From Pyricularia pennisetigena (taxonomy: Eukaryota > Ascomycota > Sordariomycetes > Magnaporthales > Pyriculariaceae): a DNA stretch of 64,000 nucleotides. Position numbers and translations under genes: made by a program. Positions 46,505 to 57,338 of this stretch are shown here, one piece after another (position 1 is the stretch's first letter; each line of letters starts with the position of its first letter). Under the pieces are notes generated by a model. That model saw only the letters and a program-made list of their open reading frames with translations. It did not search any database and was not told where the DNA came from. The DNA lies in assembly GCF_004337985.1 (NCBI RefSeq), contig NW_021940922.1, forward strand, positions 651,382-715,381, written 5' to 3'.

Positions 46505-47319
46505 CTTTTTGCTCTGCAGGGCTGTCGCTGGCCAGGTCTGAAGAAAAGGTGAGTGTCGATATCATGGGCACAAGCTAATAAATGAGAGCACCTGTCGCCA
46601 AAAAAGTCTGTTTCGAGTGAATAGTCAATCGCATTCAGGATACCATGGAACTGCAAAGGTGCGTCGTATCATCTTTTCTGTTTTTACTTTTGTCTGCAGG
46701 GCAATTTATAAAGTACGACTCCCCAAAGACATGTAAAAATCACAACTTTATCTCATAGCATATGCGAACTATACCCTACAACACGCAATCTCAATCTTAG
46801 TTAAGCACACAAAAATCCCTTGTATCTTAATTTTTTATGTTATTTCTTCATCTGTATATCAAGCCAGCGTGTCCAGACTCTCCCCTACCACATTTTGTTG
46901 TTATCACCACCTGTTTTGTAATACCCTAAGCCATTTTGCATTTTGCATTTGAATTTGAATTTCCACAAAGGAAAAAAATAGGTCCAACCCTGTGATGAAT
47001 TTCCATCTCTTCTCTTCAACTCACCCCCCCTCCCCCCAAGGAGATCTGTCTCATGACCTGGAAGCTGTCCGCGCCGTGCTGGGCTTTGGCGCCCTAGGAC
47101 GTGCCCTAGGTCGATCTTGTCGAATAACATGATTGCATGATTCTGTAATGAGGTGCGATTAGGTGTAGCATAGATAGAATATTACTGATAGTCACTGCGA
47201 AGAGAGGCATGTCAACAGCAGACAAAAATGACTTTGCTTTGCACGCTCGCTAAATGCCGAATATCCAAAAAAAGAAAAAAAGAAAACCCGAGTAAACAAA
47301 ATGTTATCAAATTCCTCCC
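46505..47319. other. Intergenic between convergent genes
   Basis: About 0.8 kb of AT-rich DNA holding both 3' UTRs. No supported gene. A C-rich run lies near 47020-47040. Confidence 0.5.
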
Positions 47320-50300
47320 TTACCCAAACTTGGGCAGCTTGGTGGTAGGCTGTTCAACCTCACCCTCCAATCCAAACCCGTACATGAGCGGATCCCTCCC
47401 CCTCCTCCGCAGGCTCGCAGTTGGCGACGCCGCCCTCGCCGAGCTGTATCCGCTGACGGTCCTCCTTTCGGCCAAGCTGAACGCATCGGAGCTGAACTGC
47501 CGCGAGGTCATGCTGCCGGGCGTGCCCATGATGGGCACGCCGCTCTGCCTCTTCCTGTACTCGCTCGGCAGCAGACCGAAGCCCATGCGCGCCGCCATGA
47601 CGTCCTTGGGAACGCGGCCTCGGTCCACTGCCCACCACGCCACGCCGTCGAGGGCCGGACCGCGCGTCGCCGCCACGATGCTGCTAAAGCGCGTGTTGCG
47701 CGCGATGCGGCCGCCCTGCCGCTCCTCCCAGATGACGGCCCAGAGGCCTGCGGCGATGCCGAGCATGGTGAGTCCGATGCCGATTGTGTAAACTGCCCAG
47801 AGGTCCGCCTTTTTGTAGACAAAGACGTTGTCTGTCGTCGATTTAGTACAAGGGTGCTCGTAGTCGTTGGGATCCCGCTTCTGTTCGAGTGCAGCTGCCC
47901 GGGAAGTGCGCAGGCCGCTGGGCTCATCTGGCTTCGCAGCCCAGACGACAATGTTGAGAAGAGGATCCGCAAATATAGATAGGAGCATGTCTTCATAGAG
48001 ACCCTGCACCCGGCTCATCAAGTTGTTGTACGGTGTGTAAAGCCGCTTCTCGAGTAGTTTTGTTTGCATGGCCTTGGTGTTAGCGTTCGGGTTCGACAAT
48101 GGCGTACTTTCGGGTCCATCCATGGACACTGTCCCATTGAGGAAAAGCCGTAGCTGTTGCCCCATGCCGTAGTACCCGGCCGTGAGGCGGTACTTGGCGA
48201 TGTCTTGCGGTCTGACGTAGTTCGACCCGGGTCTAGCTGTCGTGTTGTCGTTGGTACCGTCCCTTGCATCGACTCCGGGGATGAATGTAGTATTTATGAT
48301 GGGTCTTATGAACTCTCTGGACAAAACGGTCGTGTTTTGCACACCACCGGTGTGGTTAAACTGAACGGTGTACTTGGTCTCGTAATGCTCGCAAGCAAAA
48401 ATCTTGGGGACGAACGCGTTGTCCCACTCAGGATCACTGCGATTAACGGGCAGTTGGTCGTAGGGCTTCGTCGTCTCAGAATATCCTATCCAAATCAAGG
48501 GATCTGTGCGGAAAGCACCCATGTTTTGGGGATATCTCGGCGAGGTCCCTCCCCGGCTAAAGTCACCGATGGGCTTGCCGCCAGGTGAGACTTCTTTCAT
48601 CTGCGTCTTTGAGTATTCTCCACCCGTGTTGAAAGCATAATAGGCATGGCTTCCCTTGGGAAGAAGCCAGCTTGTACTGATCGGAGACTTGGCCTGGAAA
48701 CCTGACTGCATCGTCAAGGTTTTAGGTACTGACCCAACGCCGCTTGCAAGCTCGGTGCACTTGTAGCCAGGGCCGGTAAAGGACACGTTGTACAAGCAGT
48801 CCCAGCCCGGAGAGCAAACGTCGGACGACACGTTCTGGCGGGCACTGACCGTCTCCATGAAGGCTGGGATTGTGGCGGCCTGCTCGAGCTTTGGTGACGG
48901 GCCGGTCCAGTAATCGAACCAGCCTTCAGGAGGAGGATCATCGGCTGCAGTGATGGTTGAGTTGTAAAAAGACAGTGACATGGATCGGAAGTCGTCGACC
49001 AGGGTTGGTTTGCGCCAGTCGTTGGTCTCCTCGACAGCAAAGTTGAGAGTCCGTACGCTGGGGCAGGATGTCTTGTGTTCCGTCGGCTGCATCTCCACAA
49101 TCAGTGTGTTTGCGGTTAGGATAACAATCAAGGGAGAAAGCCAGACAAAGGCAACCAGAGCGGCCACCGTCTTGGCCCGGCTGATGAACTCCCAGTTGAA
49201 GAAGGCCGTGACATCCTCGGTGGCTGCAAACATGGAATCAAGTGCCCTGACGCTCATCAACCGCGTGCGCACCGTCGTCCACACCCGCAAGCGATAGGCC
49301 GTCACGATGGAGGCGCTCAGGCCAGCCTTGGCCGCAAAGGCGAGCATGGTCCCGTAACGAACATACTCCAGCTGGCGCTCGGCCTTCTTGCCGTGCAAAG
49401 AGCTGTACCAGGCATGGTGACCGATGGCACACGCGATGCCAAAGATGCCGAAGAGAAACATGCCCCACCACGAGTGCCAGCGCCAGCGGCCGAAGATCTT
49501 AGGCTTGAACTCGCTGCGACTGGGGCGCGGGGGCAGCCCCGGCGTCAGCAGGGGTGGAGATTCGGCATGTATCGTATGGCGGTAGATTCCCTGTTTGCTA
49601 TGCCCGTTGTGGTAATCGCCAGGTTTGTCAGGTTCACTATTTTCGATGAGGAACGCTGACTGTGGCGGATCATGCATTTCACCGGCACCTCTATACGCCG
49701 TCGAGGTCTGGGCATATGGGCCGGGAGCCGTGAATGCAGGGCTCTGATACAACTGACCACTTCCGGGCTGTTGATACTCTGAACCCTGGGAGTAGTAGAA
49801 TCGCCCATTGACATCCTGCACAACCTGGTACTGAGGTTGGCTGGCTGGCTGGCCGTAAAAGAAGCTGCTCTGTGGTTGCTCCATAGCGGGTGGACTGGAG
49901 GATCGAGGAAACCCAGTCGAAGTTGATGATGGGGTAGCGTTGCTGTTGCTGTTACTGTTGTCATTAGCATTAGCTGTCGATTTTACTGCCGCGCCGGCCT
50001 CCTCTTCCTTCCATGCAGGCAGATGGCGGTTCGCGCGGGTGCTGTTCGCGCCAGCAGCGTCTAGCGGCTTGTCTTGGGTTGTGATTGACGAGACATTGGA
50101 GGTAACGGTGTTGCTCCTAGAGACATAGGGAGATATTATATTGAGCTGTTGCTCTTGTTGCTGGATGTGAAAGTAAGGTGACTGCTGATTTTGGTAATGT
50201 TGTTCTTGTTGTTGTTGTTGTTGCTGCTGCTGCTGCTGCTGCTGACCCTGGTTGGTGGGCAATGATGACGGTTGTTGCAGCTGAGCTAAGGTATTGGTGT

Positions 50301-50379
50301 AGACGCCAACGTTTTCCCGCTTCGAGGCTGCATTGGCCCAGCTGTTGTCGGCGTCGTCTGGCGTCGGCGACCCCGCCAT
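47320..50379 (-). CDS. Large multispanning fungal membrane protein, unknown function
   Basis: Single exon of 1019 residues. The N-terminal 290 residues are hydrophilic and low in complexity, with a glutamine run (about 45-60), an N/S run and many P/Y/Q. Three membrane helices follow: GMFLFGIFGIACAIGHHAWY, TMLAFAAKAGLSASIVTAY and VAALVAFVWLSPLIVILTA (about 305-430). A lumenal or extracellular region of roughly 400 residues comes next, with several cysteines and many N-glycosylation sequons (NSTI, NVSS, NVSF, NRSD, NHTG, NTTF, NGTV). A final helix, VYTIGIGLTMLGIAAGLWAVIW (about 870-890), precedes a basic tail ending in KLPKFG. The layout matches a fungal family often labelled 'formylmethionine deformylase-like' in annotation; no deformylase motif (HEXXH) is visible here, so that name would be misleading. 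Function unknown. Confidence 0.85.
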   Translation of the reverse strand: MAGSPTPDDADNSWANAASKRENVGVYTNTLAQLQQPSSLPTNQGQQQQQQQQQQQQQEQHYQNQQSPYFHIQQQEQQLNIISPYVSRSNTVTSNVSSITTQDKPLDAAGANSTRANRHLPAWKEEEAGAAVKSTANANDNSNSNSNATPSSTSTGFPRSSSPPAMEQPQSSFFYGQPASQPQYQVVQDVNGRFYYSQGSEYQQPGSGQLYQSPAFTAPGPYAQTSTAYRGAGEMHDPPQSAFLIENSEPDKPGDYHNGHSKQGIYRHTIHAESPPLLTPGLPPRPSRSEFKPKIFGRWRWHSWWGMFLFGIFGIACAIGHHAWYSSLHGKKAERQLEYVRYGTMLAFAAKAGLSASIVTAYRLRVWTTVRTRLMSVRALDSMFAATEDVTAFFNWEFISRAKTVAALVAFVWLSPLIVILTANTLIVEMQPTEHKTSCPSVRTLNFAVEETNDWRKPTLVDDFRSMSLSFYNSTITAADDPPPEGWFDYWTGPSPKLEQAATIPAFMETVSARQNVSSDVCSPGWDCLYNVSFTGPGYKCTELASGVGSVPKTLTMQSGFQAKSPISTSWLLPKGSHAYYAFNTGGEYSKTQMKEVSPGGKPIGDFSRGGTSPRYPQNMGAFRTDPLIWIGYSETTKPYDQLPVNRSDPEWDNAFVPKIFACEHYETKYTVQFNHTGGVQNTTVLSREFIRPIINTTFIPGVDARDGTNDNTTARPGSNYVRPQDIAKYRLTAGYYGMGQQLRLFLNGTVSMDGPESTPLSNPNANTKAMQTKLLEKRLYTPYNNLMSRVQGLYEDMLLSIFADPLLNIVVWAAKPDEPSGLRTSRAAALEQKRDPNDYEHPCTKSTTDNVFVYKKADLWAVYTIGIGLTMLGIAAGLWAVIWEERQGGRIARNTRFSSIVAATRGPALDGVAWWAVDRGRVPKDVMAARMGFGLLPSEYRKRQSGVPIMGTPGSMTSRQFSSDAFSLAERRTVSGYSSARAASPTASLRRRGRDPLMYGFGLEGEVEQPTTKLPKFG

Positions 50380-52439
50380 TTTGTGCCGTGTCTCGTCTTG
50401 TAGCTCCTGCGGGTGAAGCGGTGATCAACGCAAAATGAGCAAAGACATGTGAATGAACAGATCTAGCACAGGTTGGTTGATTTAAAGTTGGTCGGTCTCC
50501 TCCACCCGTTGAAAATTCTGAAAAAAACGATCAATGCAGGCAAGGATGGTCGGTTGAGAAACACCTTTTTAAAGCAAATCAACTTTGAGAAAAAAAAGGT
50601 TGCTGTCCTACCTACTCCCACCTGATCTCATTCTAATGCCCAGTGGAGGTGAGTAGCTAGATGATGATGATGATGTGCAACGCTACATGCAAAAGAGAGC
50701 GAGCAACTTGCTTTTCTTACAATTTAATCCAGCCTGACCAAACACCTTTATGAAGAAACCCATGCTGACGGGAGATCGCTAAACGGTTTTTTTTTTTTTT
50801 TTTTTTTTCACTCTCTTTCTTATTTGGGTAACCCCTACCCTCTTCCAATTTGCTTTCTGGATCAAGGGGTCGTTCGGCTCCTGGGTGGTAACCGCAATAG
50901 GTTACATGATTCTTTTTTAGACCTTGTTGCGCAAGGGCGAACAAAATATCTTCATCCAGAATCGGCATCCCTGGCACAATTGGTCGTTTTAACTGGATAG
51001 GAGCAGCTCCCCGTACAAAGATGCGCCTGGGGGGCACAAACCTTAGTCGGGGCCAATGGTCTCAAAACTCCACGTTTTGAAATCCGCTTAGACGGACAGA
51101 GGGCGGAGACTGCCCGAGTGACGTTTGAGTGCACCCAAGAGTCTAGCGGCCCCGTTTGTGCTTGTTGATCGTCATAAGGCTGCATATCCATCAACACTCT
51201 GGATGGCGTCGCCAGAACTACCCAGCAGGTTACATCTACCTACGAATTCATTGCCTGGGTTTCTATTCTTCTGGTACTTGTAGTGTCCAACTAAATAAAC
51301 AGATTGATCGCAATTTTAAAAACAAGGACTTTTCCAAGCTCAATCACTATGTCACATCCGTTTTGGCTTCAGGATTGTTTCGCAATGGAAGGAAGGCAAG
51401 GTAGAAGTCGTACGTGGCAAATTGTTTGCACACATCTATCATGTCGCACTCCCAACTCCCAATGCATGCCGGCGAGAACCCGGAACCGGCAAACAAATCA
51501 CCGCATGCATCTGCCCCAACTTCCAACTTACCAGGACTAGATAAATTCAACCAAGGAATTGAAGTCTGGTTAAATGCCTACAAGTGGTGTGTGTTCGTGG
51601 AGCTGCCCAGTCACAGTCAGCTTACAGATACACTAATTGCTTCCTCCTCCTTCCTCTTATCTTGGCCGAACCAAGCTATGCAATCGATCGCACTTTTGTG
51701 TGAGTAGGATGCTTGAAGACAGGTGCATGCTTATACACATGCGGGGACATAATGTTGGTTGGCAGGAATGTGATGACATGGGATCATTATTACTTACTAC
51801 CTGGCAAGCTGGGAAGCCTGGTCTTTATGCATCTCAGTCCATGCGCCATTCCCTGGCCGTCGCACATCCGTCATCTTTTAGTGATATAATTGCTGCATAG
51901 GTGTACATTATACTGTTTTATGCATGGAGCTGCCAACACATGTTCAGCTCGCTTTCGTCCGAACTATTGACGATACACAGCAGAAGAGAAAAAAAAAAAA
52001 AAAAGACCTGATATACGATAGATCGGAAAAGCAAAACGACCACCAACTCTACCGTCCGTCGGCTGAACTCCTTTACTTTCTAACGGTCCGGTGCATTGGG
52101 GCAAGATAAAAAAAAAAAGTGTTTGCCATGTATCCTAGTCTACCCTAAAATACAGTTCCACCCATCAAGCCTCTCGTCATTCCCGTATCAAAACCACCAA
52201 CACATCTCCATAGGATTTGGAGCATGCGTTTTGTCCTTTGTCGCTTTGTTTTGTTTTCGCACTCCTTTCCACTTGGCATGTGGCAAGGGTACGTACCTTG
52301 AGTAGCAGCCCTCAAACCGTGTGCTTCCTTGGGAACGCGACGGATGCGGAACAACCCCAGAGGCTAGGTAGGGCCTCACTACTGATCATACAATCTCGTG
52401 AATCGCGCCAAGTCGTGCGGGGTTTCTTACTATAATAAA
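50380..52439. other. Intergenic region
   Basis: About 2.1 kb between two minus-strand genes, with no supported gene. It contains a T tract (50787-50808) and an A tract (51988-52004). A GATGAT microsatellite occurs near 50661-50673. The 3' UTR of IDH1 and the promoter of the membrane protein gene are here. Confidence 0.45.
50787..50808. repeat. 22-base poly-T tract
   Basis: Uninterrupted T run. Confidence 0.95.
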
Positions 52440-53688
52440 TTAGAAAGTCTCCATCTTGTCCAAGATGGCCTTGGTGAACTGGTTGGTGGTGGCCTCGCCG
52501 CCCATGTCACGTGTCCGGGTCTTGCCCTCAGCAATAACGGCGTAGACGGCCTTGCTGATGCGGTTGGCGTGGTCGTCGAGACCCAAGTGGCGCAGGAGCA
52601 TGGATCCCGACAGGATCAGGGCAGTGGGGTTAGCCTGGTCCTTGCCCTTGATGTCAAGACCGACGTGACGGCAGCCAGGCTCGAAGACGGCGACGTCACG
52701 GCCCATGTTGCAGCCGGGCACAATACCGGGGCCACCGACCAGGGCGGCGCCGATGTTGGACAGGATACCACCGTAGAGGTTGGGCATGACCAGGACATCG
52801 AACTGCTGCGGGCGGCTGACACACTGCATGCTGGCGTTGTCTACAATCATGTCGTTGGCCTCAAGTGTCGGGTACTCCTTGGCAGTGGCGTGGAAGGTGC
52901 TGCGGAAAAGACCGTCGGCAAGCTTCATGATGTTGGCCTTGTGAATGCAGGTCACCTTCTTGCGGTTGTTGGCAAGGGCAAAGCTGAAGGCAAACTTGGA
53001 AATGCGCTCAGACTTGGCACGCGTGATGATCTTGAGCGACTCGACAACACCCGGGACGGACTGGTGCTCCAGGCCACTGTATTCACCCTCGGTGTTCTCA
53101 CGAATGATGCACAGGTCGACGTCCTTGTGCCTTGTCTCATAGCCGGGGATGTTCTTGATCAGGGAGATGGAGGCGTAGATGTCGAGCTCCTGACGCATGG
53201 CGACGTTGAAGCTCTGGTGGCCGGACCTGCTGATGGGCGTGTGGAGGATACCCTTGAGACCGAGCTTGTTGCGGCGCAGCGATGCGACCGACTCCTTGAA
53301 GAGGTCCTCGGTGCGGCCCGAGGGGGCGGCGCTGTCTGCGATACCCGAAACCTCGACCTGCTCCCACTCAATGGGAACGTTGTCCGCCTTGAAGATGGTC
53401 TTGACGCTCTCGGCCACCTCGGCACCGATACCGTCACCAGGGATGAGGGTGACGGTGTACTTGCCCCCATACTTTGTAGGCTTGAAGATGTCGGACTGGA
53501 CGGTAGCGAATGTTCGCGAAGCCTGCTTGGAGGCCTGGAAAAGCTGCGGCTTGCGCGCGGCGCGCACGAGGCACTAGATAAGGAAGAGGGCCAGGTGTCA
53601 GTGTACATGCACGAGGAGTACAGGACAGCATTCTGATAAGTGAATTGAATCCGGTGCTTACCTGGGCCGATCTTGAAGTCCCCAGCAT
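52440..53688 (-). CDS. IDH1: NAD-dependent isocitrate dehydrogenase subunit 1, mitochondrial
   Basis: Two exons, 53688-53662 and 53573-52440, give 386 residues; the 88-nt intron (GTAAGC...CTAG, phase 0) lies inside the mitochondrial presequence and joins MLGTSRSAQ to CLVRAARKPQ. The presequence is rich in R, S, A and Q and ends near RTFATVQS. The catalytic fold shows VTLIPGDGIGAEV, LKGILHTPIS, IIRENTEGEYSGLEHQSVPG, ANIMKLADGLF and MPNLYGGILSNIGAALVGG. It is the regulatory subunit type (IDH1-like) of the octameric enzyme that oxidises isocitrate to 2-oxoglutarate in the TCA cycle with allosteric AMP control. A 412-codon frame on the opposite strand is a codon-bias shadow. If only the long second exon were annotated, the start would fall on an internal Met and remove part of the presequence. 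Confidence 0.95.
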
Positions 53689-54808
53689 TGTCAAAGACAG
53701 GTATATTCGCGACTTGAGGGAATCAAAGGGAGAGAAAAGAAGTAAATGGAGACTTGTGCCACAACGTATTTGTTCGGTCCAGAAGATTGCAAAGAATTGT
53801 TGGAGGCTTCAGAGAGCTGGGCCGAAACTAATGCCGCAAAACAAAAATCTCGGTGGAGCTTGTTGCGACCCCAGTCGCTAGCCAGTCGCGGCTTCCCTGT
53901 GACCGGCCGACCGAGCGGTTACCGGCGGAGTTAAAGTGCGTTGGTCGGCGACATGTATGTGCCACGTGACTTTTCTCCGAGAGCTCGATTCACGATTCGA
54001 TCACTGTTTCGGCGGGGGACGAGGTACAGAGTCAAGAGCTAGTCGTTTGACACAGCACTCTCGATCGCCCTTGCGCCACGATCGCGGAGAGGACAGGACA
54101 TGACGGCGATTAAACTCCAAATCTTTCTGATGCTTCGAGATAATAACACATTACATCTTCTTGTCAATCAAAACATGCTGCGGCAAGTCGCTGCTACCAG
54201 GTTCCCTTGCATGCGAGATCATGGTCGCCTCCAAGCGCACAGAAGTCTGGGGGCTCCATAAATTTATGTGTATCAATACTTCTCCCAAGCATCCACTCCG
54301 GAATTTCATACTTCGAGATTAATGAACCCTGCGCGGTCCGGAATTTACTGTTTATCTTCCGTCCTCCGTCCCCGCCCATATTCACCTCGTCCCCGCCCGA
54401 ACCTGCCTCCGGCTCCGGCGCCGTTCCATATTCATCCACACGTTTTTGTTCCGCGATGGGTAATGCAATTTTACAGGCGCGCCTACGCATAATGCTTTGA
54501 GTGTGGGCAGGCTCGTCGAATAGCATTCCCTTGCCACTGATAAGGATTACAGCCGCAACCAATACGACAGGGGAACGGGAGCTCACGGGATGATGGGAGT
54601 CATCCATGGTAGGTAGGCAAGGCAACGAGCTTTGCGAGACCCATTACCAAAGAGTATAAAGCAGCAAGTGCCTGCGTTGATATTGTCATCTCTTGGCAGT
54701 CTTTGTTACACACATCCTCTTCCAACCATTGCAGCTAAGCAGTCAAGAAGAAGTATTTCTTGTTCCTCTTTTATAAAATAAGCATTTCTTGTTCTTCTGC
54801 AATCAACA
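53689..54808. other. Divergent promoter region of IDH1 and the NAD(P)-binding protein gene
   Basis: About 1.1 kb. A TATA-like GTATAAAG at 54655-54662 lies about 150 bases before the plus-strand gene. A 143-codon minus-strand frame (54194-54625) has no recognised domain and is not called. Confidence 0.5.
54655..54662 (+). promoter_or_regulatory. TATA-like element upstream of the NAD(P)-binding protein gene
   Basis: GTATAAAG, about 147 bases upstream of the ATG at 54809; this predicts a leader of roughly 115-120 nt. Confidence 0.4.
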
Positions 54809-55612
54809 ATGTCGACTTCGCAAACAATACTCTTCCTCGGCGCAACCGGTGGCGTCTGCGGCGCTGCTCTTCAACTTGCCCTCTCAGCCGGCATCAACTG
54901 CGTCGCCCTGGTCAGGACGCCAGCGAAGCTGACCGACAAGTACCCTTCCAAGCCCAACCTTACCGTCGTCCAAGGCGATTCCAGGAACATCGCAGACGTG
55001 AAGCGTGCCCTCTCCAAACCTAGCGATGTGGCATCATCCGGCCTGGTTGACATCGTCGTTAGCTCCGTTGGATCCTACCCATCCATGCGCAACTTTGGCG
55101 CCAACGAGGATCCGACGCTTTGTGAGGAGTCCATGAAGGCTCTCTTGTCTGCTGTGGAGGAGCTTATCGCTCAGGGCGGGGTGCAGAAGTTGTCGCCGCC
55201 GAGGATCATCGCCGTCAGCTCGACTGGCATCTCCGACTTTGGCCGTGACGTGCCCCTGGCATTGGCTCCGCTCTACTACCTCCTGCTGGCCAGTGCTCAC
55301 AAGGACAAAAGGAAGATGGAGTCTCAGCTGATCACCGACAAGGCGACTGGCAAGAAGGCCCCGCCCGCTGCCGGCAGCGCGAGGCCCGAGTTCACAGTTG
55401 TTAGGGGCAGCATGTACGTTGAAAGCAAAGATGGCGGCAAGGCCAAGCCTGTCCGTGTCGGTGTCGAAGACCCATACAAGGGCATTGAATCGCAAGCCAT
55501 TGGATATACAATTGCGAGAGAAGACGTCGGCAAATGGATTTTCCACAACTTGATCAGTGACGCCACGGGGGCCAAGAGGTATATCAACAAAATGGTAACG
55601 GTCACATATTAG
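54809..55612 (+). CDS. NAD(P)-binding Rossmann protein (NAD(P)H-binding / SDR-like)
   Basis: Single exon of 267 residues. The N-terminal Rossmann glycine motif is TILFLGATGGVCGAALQLAL (residues 6-25), a GxxGxxG form of extended or atypical short-chain dehydrogenases and NmrA-like proteins, followed by ALVRTPAKL, where an Arg after the second strand suggests NADP. A second strand-loop reads DIVVSSVGSY, and IIAVSSTGISDFG sits where SDRs have their catalytic Ser. No YxxxK pair is obvious, so it may bind cofactor without classical catalysis. FTVVRGSMYV and TIAREDVGKWIFHNLI near the C-terminus are typical of NAD(P)H-binding (NmrA-related) proteins. Cytosolic; role unknown. Confidence 0.82.
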   Translation: MSTSQTILFLGATGGVCGAALQLALSAGINCVALVRTPAKLTDKYPSKPNLTVVQGDSRNIADVKRALSKPSDVASSGLVDIVVSSVGSYPSMRNFGANEDPTLCEESMKALLSAVEELIAQGGVQKLSPPRIIAVSSTGISDFGRDVPLALAPLYYLLLASAHKDKRKMESQLITDKATGKKAPPAAGSARPEFTVVRGSMYVESKDGGKAKPVRVGVEDPYKGIESQAIGYTIAREDVGKWIFHNLISDATGAKRYINKMVTVTY

Positions 55613-56231
55613 GGTGAGCAGGTTAAAATCCTCTGGAATATCACAGTTCTTGCCTTCATTTCTTTTGTACGCGTCCATAATTCCGATTACACGATAATCA
55701 ATACAACAAGATTTTAAATTTTCGCCATGTGCGCGGGCATCGCGTGTTGTATCATGCAGCAATTCTCAAAGCTGAGCACCTCTGCTGGTAATCTAGACCG
55801 GTCATATGCATGTTTGCCTGCAATCTTTGTTTCATAGGTAGTATTTTGTCCAGAACGGGTGCAAAAGATTCACTCGCGCCGATTCAACCAGAACCCCTCC
55901 TTCAGCTCGGGTACCCGAGCCGCCACATATAAAAGACTGGGCTCCGCTTTTAAGACGTCTTGGCTAACACACGGTACTGTATCTGGATTTTATATCGGGC
56001 ACTTGAAGCCTGCCAAGTGACTTCGGTCTCTATGAGGGGCAGGCCCAACCATCCGAACTAGCTCGATATCCTCTGGGCCTCAGAGACATGCGTTGCAGGC
56101 AAACATCATGGCCACCTGCCACAATGGGCTTGCTGTGCGAATGAGTCTTGGGTTCTAAACAAAGACCGAAGAGTGCATGTTGCCACGCAAACATCGCGAT
56201 AAGCATGTTGCCGTCTTGTGCCATGATGGCG
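55613..56231. other. Intergenic region
   Basis: About 0.6 kb upstream of the small secreted protein gene. No supported gene. Confidence 0.5.
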
Positions 56232-56239
56232 TATAAATA
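56232..56239 (+). promoter_or_regulatory. TATA box of the small cysteine-rich protein gene
   Basis: TATAAATA, 116 bases upstream of the start codon at 56355. Confidence 0.55.
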
Positions 56240-56354
56240 CCAACCGGCCGTCCGGTCAAAAGGTCTGGTTGTTTACTCTTCAGCCAGGCCTCAGTGTTAT
56301 CACACTCTCGATACTATCATCCCCCAAAGCAGCCAAAAACCGTCTCAAGTCGCC

Positions 56355-56861
56355 ATGAAGTTCACTCTTCCCGTCATCAGCCTGCTGGCAAGCACTGCCA
56401 TGGCTGCCATTGGCGACCTTTGCGTGGCCCAGGGTGTGCGTAGAAGATTCTCGGCGTTGCCCTGGCTTCCCTACCCCGTCGACCGGTTTTCCCAAATCCC
56501 TTTCAGAAGAACCGAGTGTGGCTAATCGTTATAACAACATGAAACAGATTATCGGCACTTGCCAGACTACCACCTTTTGTAGCAACCGTCAAGGCACCGC
56601 GCCGGTCGTCGGAGCTTGTCCCAACGACCCCAGTAACGTCAAGTGTTGCCTGTACCCGAGATGCAGCAGCACCCCCGGCGCCTGCATGTCCACCGGTGAC
56701 TATTGTCGCTCTGGGATCCGCCCCGCGTAAGTTCTTTTTGACCATACTGGAGCACAGGTGATGCGTGCTTCATGAGCGGCTTGGCCTAACTAGTGGACCG
56801 TCTTTTTTTTTGCAGAAACCAATGCCCCGGGCCCGCCAGCTACAGGTGCTGTGCTACTTGA
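56355..56861 (+). CDS. Small secreted cysteine-rich protein with two related cysteine modules
   Basis: Three exons, 56355-56435, 56548-56726 and 56816-56861, give 101 residues. Intron 1 (112 nt, GTGCGT, with a GCTAAT branch-like site) is phase 0; intron 2 (89 nt, ending in a T run and GCAG) is phase 2. Residues 1-18 form a signal peptide (MKFTLPVISLLASTAMAA). The mature chain of about 83 residues has 12 cysteines. Two stretches share the pattern G-x-C-x(5-6)-C-x(9-12)-C-P-x(6-7)-CC: first GTCQTTTFC to VKCC, then GACMSTGDYC to YRCC. This kind of module is common in fungal secreted proteins, also at the N-termini of some secreted hydrolases. Most likely an apoplastic effector or cell-wall-associated peptide; function unknown. 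Confidence 0.78.
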
Positions 56862-57338
56862 ACACTTTTTATGTAGTTAGGGGTGCTCCCTGACTACGGA
56901 GGGCCAGGGCTGTAAATGGAGCCGAATATCACGCTTGCTTTGCTTTCTAGCACAGTCCGATAACGGAATACAAAAAAGCCAACCACATTCGACCCTCTCT
57001 GACAGCAGTGGGCTCGAGATTTGGTTGCTTGAGCGCATCTGCATTGTGGAATGTCGCTACAAGTACAAAAAAAAACCGCTATCTAGATCATGTTGCCATG
57101 TTTAGTATAAACAAATGAACCAAGTTCTCTCCGCAAAAGCCCCCACACACCACACATAATGTCGTATGGAACAGATATATCCAATAATCCTATTTCTCGG
57201 AATTTGACGCAGGCGCAAGTGGTACCAGTCTCTTAGTCAAGTCTTTATTATAAGCAAACCAAATGTTCTTTGTGTTATATCCCAGCAATAGGAGAAACCT
57301 GTCTCCAGCATAATGGACTATGCTCAGAGGAGGATATC
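56862..57338. other. Intergenic between convergent genes
   Basis: About 0.5 kb of AT-rich DNA with the two 3' UTRs. No supported gene. Confidence 0.5.

Noticed and set aside
52398..53636. 412-codon plus-strand frame opposite IDH1
   Set aside because: It is the antisense shadow of the highly codon-biased IDH1 exon; its sequence has no domain.
54194..54625. 143-codon minus-strand frame in the IDH1-side promoter region
   Set aside because: No signal peptide or domain, and it overlaps the promoter of the plus-strand gene; chance opening is as likely. Transcript evidence would change this.
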